Origin: Caldilineaceae bacterium | Lineage (GTDB): Bacteria > Chloroflexota > Anaerolineae > Caldilineales > Caldilineaceae | DNA length: 22,952 nt | Reading direction: 5' to 3' | Assembly: GCA_026645575.1 (NCBI GenBank) | Contig: JAPKMW010000140.1 | Location: 1 to 22,952 of the forward strand | Shown here: in pieces, positions 16,026 through 22,952 of the stretch | How the letters are laid out: each line of letters starts with the position of its first letter | Numbering within the stretch: position 1 is the stretch's first letter | The notes under the pieces: model-generated | Database searches by the model: none | What the model saw: only the letters and a program-made list of their open reading frames with translations | Told to the model about the DNA's origin: nothing | Position numbers and translations under genes: made by a program

Positions 16026-16523
16026 ATGAACGAAGAACGCATGAAAATTCTCGCCATGTTGCAAGAAGGCAAAATCACCGTGGAAGAAGCCGCCCGTCTG
16101 CTCGATGTGACCGACAGCGCCCCTCGCCAACCAATCAGCGCGATCGCCACTATACCCGTAGTTGTGAATGCGTCCACGCCAGTCGAAACCATGCCGGCCG
16201 TTGCCGGCAAAGTTAATAGCGCGGAAGGCGCCTTTTTGGCGGGTGCGCGCTTGGGTGGCGCCAAGCTGGATGGCGCGAAACTAGCCGGCGCGTTTCTGCT
16301 GGGCGCCGACCTACGCAACGCCGACCTGCGCAATGCTGATCTGACCGGCGCTTTCCTGCCCTTTGCCGATCTCTATAACGCCGATCTGCGTAACGCCGAT
16401 CTGACGGGCGCCTTTATGCCCTTTGCCAATGGCGCAGAGAGCAACCTGGCCGGTTTGCAACTGCCCGGCGCCTTTATGCCCTTTACCCGCTTTCATAGTC
16501 ACAAAATGCAACCGGCATCATGA
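16026..16523 (+). CDS. SHOCT-like/pentapeptide-repeat protein 2 with GAFxPF variant repeats
   Basis: This 165-residue protein opens with the shared two-helix element (MNEERMKILAMLQEGKITVE, residues 1-20, continuing to about 30). A Val/Ala/Pro linker follows (about 31-63), then about sixteen pentapeptide-like units from residue 66 on. The repeats include three copies of GAF(L/M)PF(A/T) (near 108, 128 and 148), an uncommon hydrophobic variant that interrupts the regular A(D/N)LRN pattern. ATG 16026 is preferred to the adjacent ATG 16023 because AAGG lies 5 bases upstream and all paralogues start at this point. A longer upstream frame runs through a noncoding repeat and is unlikely. It is shorter than its paralogues, and the C-terminus lacks an obvious capping helix. 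Confidence 0.82.
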   Translation: MNEERMKILAMLQEGKITVEEAARLLDVTDSAPRQPISAIATIPVVVNASTPVETMPAVAGKVNSAEGAFLAGARLGGAKLDGAKLAGAFLLGADLRNADLRNADLTGAFLPFADLYNADLRNADLTGAFMPFANGAESNLAGLQLPGAFMPFTRFHSHKMQPAS

Positions 16524-16548
16524 CGCCGTTGGCAGAGGATGAGCGAAA

Positions 16549-16672
16549 GTAACGACTAACCCTCCCGCGCCCTAATGGCTCCCGCTCCCCAGCTTGGGGC
16601 GGGAACGGTTGCTGGCGAGACAGTTCCTCCCCTTACCAGGGGGAGGCTAGGAGGGGGTGGCTTGGTAGTTAC
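16549..16672. repeat. GC-rich intergenic repeat with internal hairpins
   Basis: The spacer between the second pentapeptide gene and the DUF4097 gene is bounded by short inverted GTAAC/GTTAC ends. It contains a hairpin at 16581-16603 (CCCGCTCCCC against GGGGCGGG) and another at 16626-16646 (CCTCCCC against GGGGAGG). It looks like a dispersed palindromic element rather than a gene, and could attenuate transcription through the cluster. Confidence 0.5.
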
Positions 16673-16705
16673 GAGTGAAGGTTGTTATAAGAGAAGGGAA
16701 AGACC

Positions 16706-17650
16706 ATGAGTCAAGAACAGATGAAAGTGTTGCAGATGCTTGACGAAGGGAAGATCACCGCGGACGAGGCCACCACCCTGCTGCAAAAAGTGGCAACGCC
16801 AGTGACAACAGTGCCGCCCGCGTTGGAAGGGGCGGCGTCATCCCCCTGGTCAGAGATTGGGGAGTGGTTGCGCAAGTTGCTAGCGGTGATCAACAAAGAG
16901 AAAGTCGAAGAGCAGGTAGACTCACAGATCGACAGCGCTGGATTGCAAACGGTGACCGTGCAGACTACCAACGGCGCCATTACCTACAGCGGTCAAGACC
17001 AGAACACCATTGCCATTCACGCCCACAAGGTAGTGAGAGCACCCGATCAGGCGACCGCTGCCGCCTTTGCCCGCCAGGTGGAAATTCGGATAGAACCCCA
17101 AGCAGACACCCTGCGCATCTACGCCACCTACCCGAAACCGCCCCGCCATGTGGAGGTGGAAGTGAGCTTTCTCATCAATGGCCCGCACCGGATGAATGTA
17201 AACGGTCACAGCACCAATGGCGCGGTTGTTTGCCAGGCGGTTACCGGCAACGTCCAGGCTGAGTCCACGAATGGGGAGATCCGCATCGCCGAGATCAACG
17301 GTGGCGTCAGCGCCCAATGTACGAATGGCGGTGTCAGCGCCAAAGGCTTGACCTTGACCGCTGCCAGCAAATTTAGCAGTCAAAATGGTGATGTCCGTGT
17401 GCATGTTCAGCAAGGTCAGGCGCCCATGACCGCGACCACCGTTAACGGCTCGGTGCATTTGACATTACCACCTGACTACCAGGGCCAGCTCGACGCCCGC
17501 ACCCAGAACGGTCAGGTGCGCACCACCTTCCAAACGCAAATCACCGCCCGCTCGCGCAACCGACTGATCGGACAGATCGGCGGTGGCGGCGAAGCGCTGC
17601 TTAAGCTGCAAAGCCAGAACGGCGACATAACCCTGGCCGCTGCTGCCTGA
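16706..17650 (+). CDS. SHOCT-like/DUF4097 beta-strand repeat protein
   Basis: The 314-residue protein starts with the shared element (MSQEQMKVLQMLDEGKITAD). A predicted amphipathic helix follows (about 52-75, EWLRKLLAVINKEKVEEQV), then a long beta-rich domain (about 85-314) with repeated xxNG turns: TTNGAI, STNGAV, STNGEI, CTNGGV, SQNGDV, TVNGSV, TQNGQV and SQNGDI. That pattern is typical of DUF4097 (putative adhesin) domains. B. subtilis YvlB and LiaG carry this domain in cell-envelope stress loci, YvlB together with a comparable N-terminal helical element. There is no signal peptide, so it is probably cytoplasmic, possibly membrane-peripheral through the amphipathic helix. GAAGGGA precedes ATG 16706. 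Confidence 0.85.
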   Translation: MSQEQMKVLQMLDEGKITADEATTLLQKVATPVTTVPPALEGAASSPWSEIGEWLRKLLAVINKEKVEEQVDSQIDSAGLQTVTVQTTNGAITYSGQDQNTIAIHAHKVVRAPDQATAAAFARQVEIRIEPQADTLRIYATYPKPPRHVEVEVSFLINGPHRMNVNGHSTNGAVVCQAVTGNVQAESTNGEIRIAEINGGVSAQCTNGGVSAKGLTLTAASKFSSQNGDVRVHVQQGQAPMTATTVNGSVHLTLPPDYQGQLDARTQNGQVRTTFQTQITARSRNRLIGQIGGGGEALLKLQSQNGDITLAAAA

Positions 17651-17683
17651 GCCATTGATCCAAATCACCAGCACAGACAGAAC

Positions 17684-17704
17684 ACTTCTGACTTCTGACT
17701 TCTT
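17684..17704. repeat. Three heptanucleotide repeats (ACTTCTG)
   Basis: ACTTCTG, ACTTCTG and ACTTCTT follow one another without gaps, 23 bases before the next start codon. They resemble heptameric short tandem repeats seen elsewhere in this window. Confidence 0.6.
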
Positions 17705-17727
17705 GTCTTTACTTCAGGGAGGATCAC

Positions 17728-18357
17728 ATGAACGAAGACCGCCTGAGCATTCTGAAATTGCTGCAAGAAGGAAAGATCACGGTTGATGAAGCCACTGCGC
17801 TCCTGGAAGCAGTCGAACCACGGCCGACGGCAGAGGAGCAACCCCAATCGCACACCCCGTTGCCGGAAGCACCCTACGTCGATCCAGAGAAGCAAACCAA
17901 AGCGAAGCGCAAAGTAAAATTCCCGCTACAACAGGTGATGCACGCTCATTTCAGCGCAACCACACTGGATGGTACGAACTTTGACGGAGCGACGGTGGAA
18001 CATGCCAATTTTAAAGCCGCTGATCTAACCAACACCAACTTTCAAGGCGCTTCCCTTGATGCCGCTAACTTCAGCGGCGCGAACCTGCGCAATGCAGATT
18101 TTCGCCATGCCAATCTCGAAGGCGCCAATCTCCGCAATGGCAATTTTGAAGGCGCCAACTTTGCCCACGCCAACTTAACCGGGGCGGATCTTGTCCGTGG
18201 CGTTTTCAGCAATGCGAATTTTCAGGAAGCCGATCTAACCGGCGCAACCTTAGCGGATGCTGATTTTTCGAATGCTGATCTTAGCGGACAAAGTTTGGTC
18301 GGCGCCAATTTGACCGGCGCCACCTATCGCGATGGTATGGTCGATCTGGTGAACTAA
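17728..18357 (+). CDS. SHOCT-like/pentapeptide-repeat protein 3
   Basis: Residues 1-30 are again the shared two-helix element (MNEDRLSILKLLQEGKITVD), followed by a Pro/Gln-rich and then Lys-rich linker (about 31-66). A regular run of pentapeptide repeats follows (about 70-205), with many A(N/D)F centres where protein 1 mostly has A(N/D)L. It ends in YRDGMVDLVN, comparable with the FRDGVWTP end of protein 1, so the two are likely duplicates with the same cap. GGGAGG lies 6 bases before the ATG. It is the last of the four SHOCT-like genes. A cytoplasmic rod-like binding protein is likely; the partner is unknown. Confidence 0.88.
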   Translation: MNEDRLSILKLLQEGKITVDEATALLEAVEPRPTAEEQPQSHTPLPEAPYVDPEKQTKAKRKVKFPLQQVMHAHFSATTLDGTNFDGATVEHANFKAADLTNTNFQGASLDAANFSGANLRNADFRHANLEGANLRNGNFEGANFAHANLTGADLVRGVFSNANFQEADLTGATLADADFSNADLSGQSLVGANLTGATYRDGMVDLVN

Positions 18358-18472
18358 GGGCAAGTCGTACACCGTTGGCAAAACTGGCGGAAAAAATGTG
18401 TAAACTTTTGGCGAGTACGGGCATTGGTAGGTCGCGAAACGAATTTTCGTCTGCGAAGGAACCCGGATAACT

Positions 18473-19504
18473 ATGAATACTAACATCATTGAAGTTCACG
18501 AACTGAGAAAAACCTACCAACGCACCAAGGTCAAGGAGGATATTCCCGCTTGGCGCAAATGGCTCCCGTCCGGCAAAACGGTGGAAGAGTTTGTCGCCGT
18601 GGCCGAAGTCAACTTTGCTATTCGCCAAGGGGAGATCTTTGGCCTGCTTGGTCCCAATGGCGCCGGCAAGACCACCACCATCAAGATGCTCTGCACCCTG
18701 CTCGAACCGACCAGCGGCGGGGCGACAGTCTACGGCTATGATGTGGTGAAACAGTCCGATCTTGTGCGTCAACACTTGGGGGCCGTGTTGACCGGCGAAC
18801 GGAGCATCTACTGGAAGCTGACTGGGCGGGAGAATTTGGCCTATTTTGCGGCGCTCTACCATGTGCCGCCCGCGCTGGCAAAACAGCGCATTGACGAACT
18901 GCTCGCCCGCTTCGACCTGACCAAGCGCGCCGATGAACTGGTGGAGCGTTATTCCAGCGGGATGAAACAGCGCATTGCCATCGCCAAAGCGCTCCTCGCC
19001 AAACCACCGGTTGTTCTGTTGGATGAGCCGACCATTGGTCTCGACCCGCAGGCCGCTCGCAACCTGCGTGAGCTAATCCTGGAACTCAAGCGCGACGGCC
19101 ACACGATCCTGCTCACCACCCATTACATGGAAGAGGCCGACCAGCTTTCCGACCGCATCGGCATCATCGACCAGGGCAAGATCATTGCGCTCGACACGCC
19201 GACAACGCTCAAGGGGTCGATCAACCAGCTTGACATTATGCAACTAGAAGTCGCCAACTTTGATCCCGTGTTGACCGAACAACTGACCGCACTGCCCACC
19301 GTCTCAACTGTCGCCACCCGCTATCTCGGCACCGACAGCGCCTGGTCGCTGGCCCTGCACACCACCGACAGCCGTGGCATCCTGCCCCACCTGATCACCA
19401 CCATCGGCGCCAAGTCCGGCCAGATCCGTCACATGCAGATCGCCCAGCCGACGCTAGAGGATGTCTTTATTTCGTTGACCGGCAAACAATTACGTGATTC
19501 GTGA
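18473..19504 (+). CDS. ABC transporter ATP-binding protein (DrrA-like)
   Basis: This is a complete nucleotide-binding domain: Walker A GPNGAGKTTT, a Q-loop region near GAVLTGERSIYWKLT, the signature YSSGMKQR, Walker B VVLLDEPT and the switch histidine in LLTTHYMEEAD. The C-terminal extension (about residues 240-343, with QPTLEDVFISLTG) is typical of the DrrA/CcmA export ATPases. An insertion of about 30 residues with IPAWRKWLPSGKT lies between the first strand and the Walker A region, as in some sodium or drug export relatives. The usual ABC-2 permease partner is absent downstream, where a repeat and an MFS gene follow. AAGGA stands 12 bases before ATG 18473. The ATPase call is firm; the cargo is unknown. 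Confidence 0.93.
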   Translation: MNTNIIEVHELRKTYQRTKVKEDIPAWRKWLPSGKTVEEFVAVAEVNFAIRQGEIFGLLGPNGAGKTTTIKMLCTLLEPTSGGATVYGYDVVKQSDLVRQHLGAVLTGERSIYWKLTGRENLAYFAALYHVPPALAKQRIDELLARFDLTKRADELVERYSSGMKQRIAIAKALLAKPPVVLLDEPTIGLDPQAARNLRELILELKRDGHTILLTTHYMEEADQLSDRIGIIDQGKIIALDTPTTLKGSINQLDIMQLEVANFDPVLTEQLTALPTVSTVATRYLGTDSAWSLALHTTDSRGILPHLITTIGAKSGQIRHMQIAQPTLEDVFISLTGKQLRDS

Positions 19505-19506
19505 AC

Positions 19507-19584
19507 TAGATATTTGGGTATTGGGTATTGGGTATTGAAGCAAATACCCAATACCCAATACCCAATACCCAATATCCAATATCT
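19507..19584. repeat. Inverted heptanucleotide repeat array (TGGGTAT/ATACCCA)
   Basis: Three copies of TGGGTAT (19515-19535) face four copies of AATACCC and degenerate units (19543-19584). They form a perfect 22-base stem at the centre with a 6-base loop, and TAGATAT/ATATCTA matches at the outer ends. The array starts 3 bases after the ABC ATPase stop and may serve as its terminator. The outer GTGAAC/GTTCAC flanks extend the symmetry. Confidence 0.8.
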
Positions 19585-19623
19585 ACAAAACGGTTCACGC
19601 AACACGCATCGGAGCTTCTACCC

Positions 19624-20868
19624 ATGACCTCATCCTGGCAACGCCGCTTTTTCACCTTCTGGACCGCCCAAGCGATCTCGATGATCGGCAGCAACCTGGC
19701 CCAATTTGCCATTACCTGGTGGATGACCAAAAGCACTGGGTCGGCCACCGTTCTGGCGACTGCAACCCTCTTTGCCATGTTGCCCGGCATCATCCTGGGG
19801 CCGTTGGCCGGGGTGTTGGTGGATCGTTGGAACCGGCGCTGGATCATCATCGTGGCGGATGGTGTAGGGGCCGCGGGGGCAGCGCTGCTCATGTTGCTCT
19901 TCTGGGCCGAGGCGATCCAGATCTGGCATATCTACGCCATTACCGCTGTACGCGCGCTGGCCGGCACCTTTCATTATGCCGCCGAACAATCCTCCCTCTC
20001 CCTCATGGTGCCGCAAGAGCAGTTGGCGCGCGTTGCCGGGTTGAACCAGTCGATTGGCGGGGTTAATATGGTGGTCGCGCCGCCGTTGGGCGCCCTCTTG
20101 TTGGAAGTGCTGGGGCTGCCCGGTATGATGGCGCTCGATGTGGTGACGGCGGTGATCGCGATTGCGTTGGTCTTCATCATCACTATTCCCCAACCAACGG
20201 CCACAGCGACAAACGCCCAACTTTCGATTCTCAGCGATCTGAGTACAGGAGTGCGCTACATCTGGGCTTGGCCGGGGCTATTTCTGGGGATGTGTTTGAG
20301 TTCGTTCCTCAATTTTCTGTTAAACCCGGCTTTTTCGCTGCTGCCGATTTTGGTGACCCAGCATTTTAACGGGAATGCCCTGCAATTCGCCACCCTCAAC
20401 ACCACGTTGGGGCTAGGCTTTATTGCCGGTGGTGTGATCCTGAGCATCTGGGGTGGCTTCAAGCGGCGCGTCTATACGGCCGTGTCGGGGATTGCCGGTA
20501 TGTCGGTGGGTGCGCTGCTCATTGCGATTGCGCCTGCCGATGGCTACTGGGTGGCGGTGGCGGGCATGGCGATCTTTGGCGTCTTGAACCCGATTGCCAA
20601 TGGCCCCTTTATGGCCATTATGCAATCCGTGGTGGCGCCGGAGATGCAGGGACGCTTTTTCACGGTCATGAACACCATGTCGGCGGGCATGTCGCCGTTG
20701 GGCCTATTGCTGGCCGGGCCGGTGGCTGATGCGTTTGGTGTACAAATTTGGTTTTTGATTGGCGCGCTGGGCCTGCTGGTTATTGGCGGCCTCTTCCTGG
20801 CAATACCATCGCTCAGGCAGTTGGAAGATCATCGCTTTGCGCAGCCGGCAGCAACCTTTGCCGCCTAA
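19624..20868 (+). CDS. Major facilitator superfamily exporter
   Basis: The 414-residue protein has about twelve hydrophobic helices. The MFS signature loop between helices 2 and 3 is visible as GPLAGVLVDRWNRRW. The overall style (WTAQAISMIGSNLAQFAITWW at the N-terminus) fits the MFS_3 group of EntS-like and macrolide-type exporters, so it probably exports a small molecule by proton antiport. ATG 19624 is chosen because GGAG lies 10 bases upstream; the frame extends further back only through the heptad repeat. It lies between a DrrA-like ATPase and a HEAT-repeat gene. The HEAT gene follows within 16 bases, suggesting co-transcription. Substrate unknown. Confidence 0.9.
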   Translation: MTSSWQRRFFTFWTAQAISMIGSNLAQFAITWWMTKSTGSATVLATATLFAMLPGIILGPLAGVLVDRWNRRWIIIVADGVGAAGAALLMLLFWAEAIQIWHIYAITAVRALAGTFHYAAEQSSLSLMVPQEQLARVAGLNQSIGGVNMVVAPPLGALLLEVLGLPGMMALDVVTAVIAIALVFIITIPQPTATATNAQLSILSDLSTGVRYIWAWPGLFLGMCLSSFLNFLLNPAFSLLPILVTQHFNGNALQFATLNTTLGLGFIAGGVILSIWGGFKRRVYTAVSGIAGMSVGALLIAIAPADGYWVAVAGMAIFGVLNPIANGPFMAIMQSVVAPEMQGRFFTVMNTMSAGMSPLGLLLAGPVADAFGVQIWFLIGALGLLVIGGLFLAIPSLRQLEDHRFAQPAATFAA

Positions 20869-20884
20869 TTGTGGAGACAATGAT

Positions 20885-22828
20885 ATGACAACCCAAACCG
20901 ACAGCCCCCACACCTCCCTCACCAGTGCCGACCCTGCTGTGCGCTTTAACGCTGGTCTCGATCTGGTGAAACAAGGCGATCCTGCCGGCATCCTCGCGGT
21001 CATCGAAGGGTTTGAACATGACAGCCCTTCCGTACGCCTCTTTCATGCCGGCAAAGCACTGGCAAAACTGGGGGCGCCCGCCATTTCGGCCCTGGAAACA
21101 GCGCTGACCAACGATAATCCCCAAGTCCGCATGGCCGCAGCCCATACCCTCTACCAGATTGATAACCATCGACTGGATCAACTGTTGCCATTGGCGATCA
21201 GTGCGTTACAGGGCGACAATCAACACGCGGTCGTCGATGCGCTTGATTTTCTGGGAGAAATCGGCGACGCGGCGCAAGCGGCTGTACCGGCGTTGCTGGC
21301 CGCTTTCCAACGGGCGTTGCCCGCAGAAAAGGTGCAACACTGGTTTGATGATCGGCGGGTATTGATGGCCGCGCTGCTGGCAAAAATTCGTGAGCCGTTG
21401 AACGACATCGTCCCCGCCCTAACCCAGGCTTTGCAAGTAGAAACACCGGAACTACGGTGGGGCGCAGCTTGTGCATTGGGCGAAATCGGCGCGGCGGCAT
21501 CCACTGCCATCCCTGCCCTATCTGCCGTGATTTGCAATGAGACCGAAGTGGAGTTGGTGCGGGTGGAGGCGGCTTACGCCCTGGCCGTTATGGGCGATCC
21601 AGTGGCAGAGAGCTTGCCGGTCTTGCAGACCGCCGTGCAAAGCGCTGATTGGTGGGTGCGCGCCTTTGCCGTGCGCATCCTGGGCGAAATGGGATCGCCG
21701 GCTGGTCTCTACCAACCAATTCAGGTCTTCGGTTGGATGGATCGCCTCTTTATGGCGGTGCGCAATGTGGAACGGTTGCCCGAGCCGGCAGGCCAGGCGG
21801 TTCCCCTTTTGCAACAAGCATTGGTTGATCCTGATTACAATGTGCGCCGCAATGCCGCCTATGCCCTGGCGTTGGTCGGTGGGCAAGCGGTGGCGGCTAT
21901 CCCTGATCTGGTGGCCGCACTCCAAACGAGCGACATTGGCCCCATCGCAGCGGAGGCATTAGCCAAAATTGGCGAAGCGGTCATACCGGCGGTTGGTGCG
22001 ATCCTGACGGAGGGCAACCCGGTAGCGCAGGATCATGCCGCCTATGCGCTTAAGTTGCTTGCCAGCCCAGCAGCGCAGGCGCTCCTTGAACAGACGGCAG
22101 TGACGCCATTCACGCCAGCCGTTCACCATTTTTACCGCCAAGTGCCCGTGACCTTAGACGACGCCCAGTGCGCCGCCTTTGAAACGCTCTATGGAGCAAC
22201 GCTGGCGCGGGGGAAGGGCAGTGCCGTCGAATATGCCTTGCCTTACCCCAAACATCACTTTTTTCGCTACCTGTTGGAACAGAAAGGGTGCCTGATTCAT
22301 GGCTCCGGCAAGGCCGATATTGATGTGTTGAAACCGATGCGTTATGGCATAGACGCCTCTGATCATGGTAATGTCAGCGGGATCTATGCCGACCGCGATT
22401 TTGTGCGCCCGATCTACTTTGCGGTGATCGACGGCAAGCGCGCCTTTGGACAGCACAACGGCTTTTTTGATCTAACCATCGATGGAGAACGGGCAGAACA
22501 GGAAGACCAAGGCTTTGACCGGCGCTATTACAAACTTGCCATCGGTGTCAACGGACTGCGGCGCGACCCCTGGCGCAACGGCATGATCTACATCCTGCCG
22601 CCGGATACCTTTGTCTATCAGCGCGAATGGACAAGTCGCGCCCCGGTGACGCCGCTCATGCGCCTGGCCGTCACCCCCGATGATCTGCCCCTGCGCGCCG
22701 ATGTCTGGGGCGCCGACTGGCGTACTTTTGATGGCGACAATTGGGTGCGCCCCGATGAGCCGTTCCCGTTTCTAAAGGATGTGCGCACAACGGCGATTCA
22801 GCCGGGCGGGCAACCGCCGTGGGGATAG
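20885..22828 (+). CDS. HEAT-repeat protein with C-terminal ART-like candidate domain
   Basis: Residues 1 to about 420 are HEAT repeats of the PBS-lyase type (for example PQVRMAAAHTLYQI, LRWGAACALGEIGAA, YNVRRNAAYALALVGG), forming a curved protein-binding solenoid. From about residue 450 the sequence changes to an alpha/beta domain with LIHGSG (H472), then SGIYADRDFVRPIYFAVIDG (Y501-A502) and several Trp/Arg-rich strands to residue 647. The H-G-S then Y-A pattern with a following aromatic helix recalls ADP-ribosyltransferase-like folds, but I cannot confirm a catalytic Glu. GGAGA stands 6 bases before ATG 20885, which is preferred over an upstream in-frame start that overlaps the MFS gene. No signal peptide. 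Probably cytoplasmic. The HEAT part is firm; the C-terminal function is tentative. Confidence 0.85.
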   Translation: MTTQTDSPHTSLTSADPAVRFNAGLDLVKQGDPAGILAVIEGFEHDSPSVRLFHAGKALAKLGAPAISALETALTNDNPQVRMAAAHTLYQIDNHRLDQLLPLAISALQGDNQHAVVDALDFLGEIGDAAQAAVPALLAAFQRALPAEKVQHWFDDRRVLMAALLAKIREPLNDIVPALTQALQVETPELRWGAACALGEIGAAASTAIPALSAVICNETEVELVRVEAAYALAVMGDPVAESLPVLQTAVQSADWWVRAFAVRILGEMGSPAGLYQPIQVFGWMDRLFMAVRNVERLPEPAGQAVPLLQQALVDPDYNVRRNAAYALALVGGQAVAAIPDLVAALQTSDIGPIAAEALAKIGEAVIPAVGAILTEGNPVAQDHAAYALKLLASPAAQALLEQTAVTPFTPAVHHFYRQVPVTLDDAQCAAFETLYGATLARGKGSAVEYALPYPKHHFFRYLLEQKGCLIHGSGKADIDVLKPMRYGIDASDHGNVSGIYADRDFVRPIYFAVIDGKRAFGQHNGFFDLTIDGERAEQEDQGFDRRYYKLAIGVNGLRRDPWRNGMIYILPPDTFVYQREWTSRAPVTPLMRLAVTPDDLPLRADVWGADWRTFDGDNWVRPDEPFPFLKDVRTTAIQPGGQPPWG

Positions 22829-22952
22829 CCTATGTAAACGTAACAAAGAACTCTGGGAAAATTATAATAATCTTTTGTAACTATTCAGGCAAGCAAGCAG
22901 GGCGAAAGGGCAAGCCGAGTAAAGCATTAGACAAAGCATCAAGAATGGAAAT
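22829..22952. other. Noncoding end of window
   Basis: After the HEAT gene there is an AT-rich stretch around AAAATTATAATAATC and then a purine-rich run to the window edge. No gene start, strong hairpin or RNA gene is recognisable. Confidence 0.4.

Noticed and set aside
19507..19584. Heptad array considered as a CRISPR array
   Set aside because: Repeat units are 7 bases with no spacers and are inverted rather than direct across the centre; no cas gene is nearby.
19528..19623. Upstream extension of the MFS exporter
   Set aside because: The extra residues translate the heptad repeat (TQYPIPNTQYP). The ATG at 19624 has a ribosome-binding site and a normal MFS N-terminus.

Overview
The window reads as a piece of a Chloroflexota chromosome, probably Anaerolineae/Caldilineae-like. 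That is an inference from gene content: a transmembrane NarL-type histidine kinase, a Tat-exported Cys-type sulfatase, a YVTN propeller with a C-terminal YLP tail, DUF2089/SHOCT-like/DUF4097 proteins, and intergenic DNA full of palindromes and heptanucleotide repeats. No rRNA, tRNA, CRISPR array or intact transposase gene was seen, so the placement is tentative.

Region A (1-5009) is visibly AT-richer than the rest. It holds a three-gene, tightly overlapping TerY-P-type triad: a VWA-domain protein, a PP2C-type phosphatase and a large membrane-anchored protein kinase with an OB-like domain, three ASH-like beta-sandwiches, one TM helix and an outer beta domain. The composition changes sharply near 5030, inside the start of the next gene.

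Region B (4948-8490) is GC-rich and encodes a two-component system: a 7/8-TM HisKA_3 sensor kinase and a NarL/LuxR-type response regulator. A cluster of three hairpins and a DEDDh exonuclease gene lie between them. On the minus strand (8511-9141) sits a HigBA-type toxin-antitoxin module with its own promoter and a palindromic operator candidate.

Region C (9364-14584) encodes exported and metabolic proteins: an unknown lipoprotein, a Tat-exported sulfatase, a YVTN beta-propeller protein and a cytochrome P450, separated by palindromic repeats.

Region D (14585-18357) is the most unusual part. After a promoter-bearing, repeat-rich spacer comes a zinc-ribbon/HTH regulator (DUF2089) whose C-terminal two-helix element reappears as the N-terminus of the next four proteins. 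Three of these carry pentapeptide repeats and one carries a DUF4097 beta domain. They look like one regulated module sharing a homotypic interaction 'plug', perhaps tied to envelope or topoisomerase stress.

Region E (18473-22952) has a DrrA-type ABC ATPase without an adjacent permease, a heptad-repeat hairpin, an MFS exporter, and a HEAT-repeat protein with a C-terminal domain that may be ADP-ribosyltransferase-like. The last 124 bases contain no recognisable gene.
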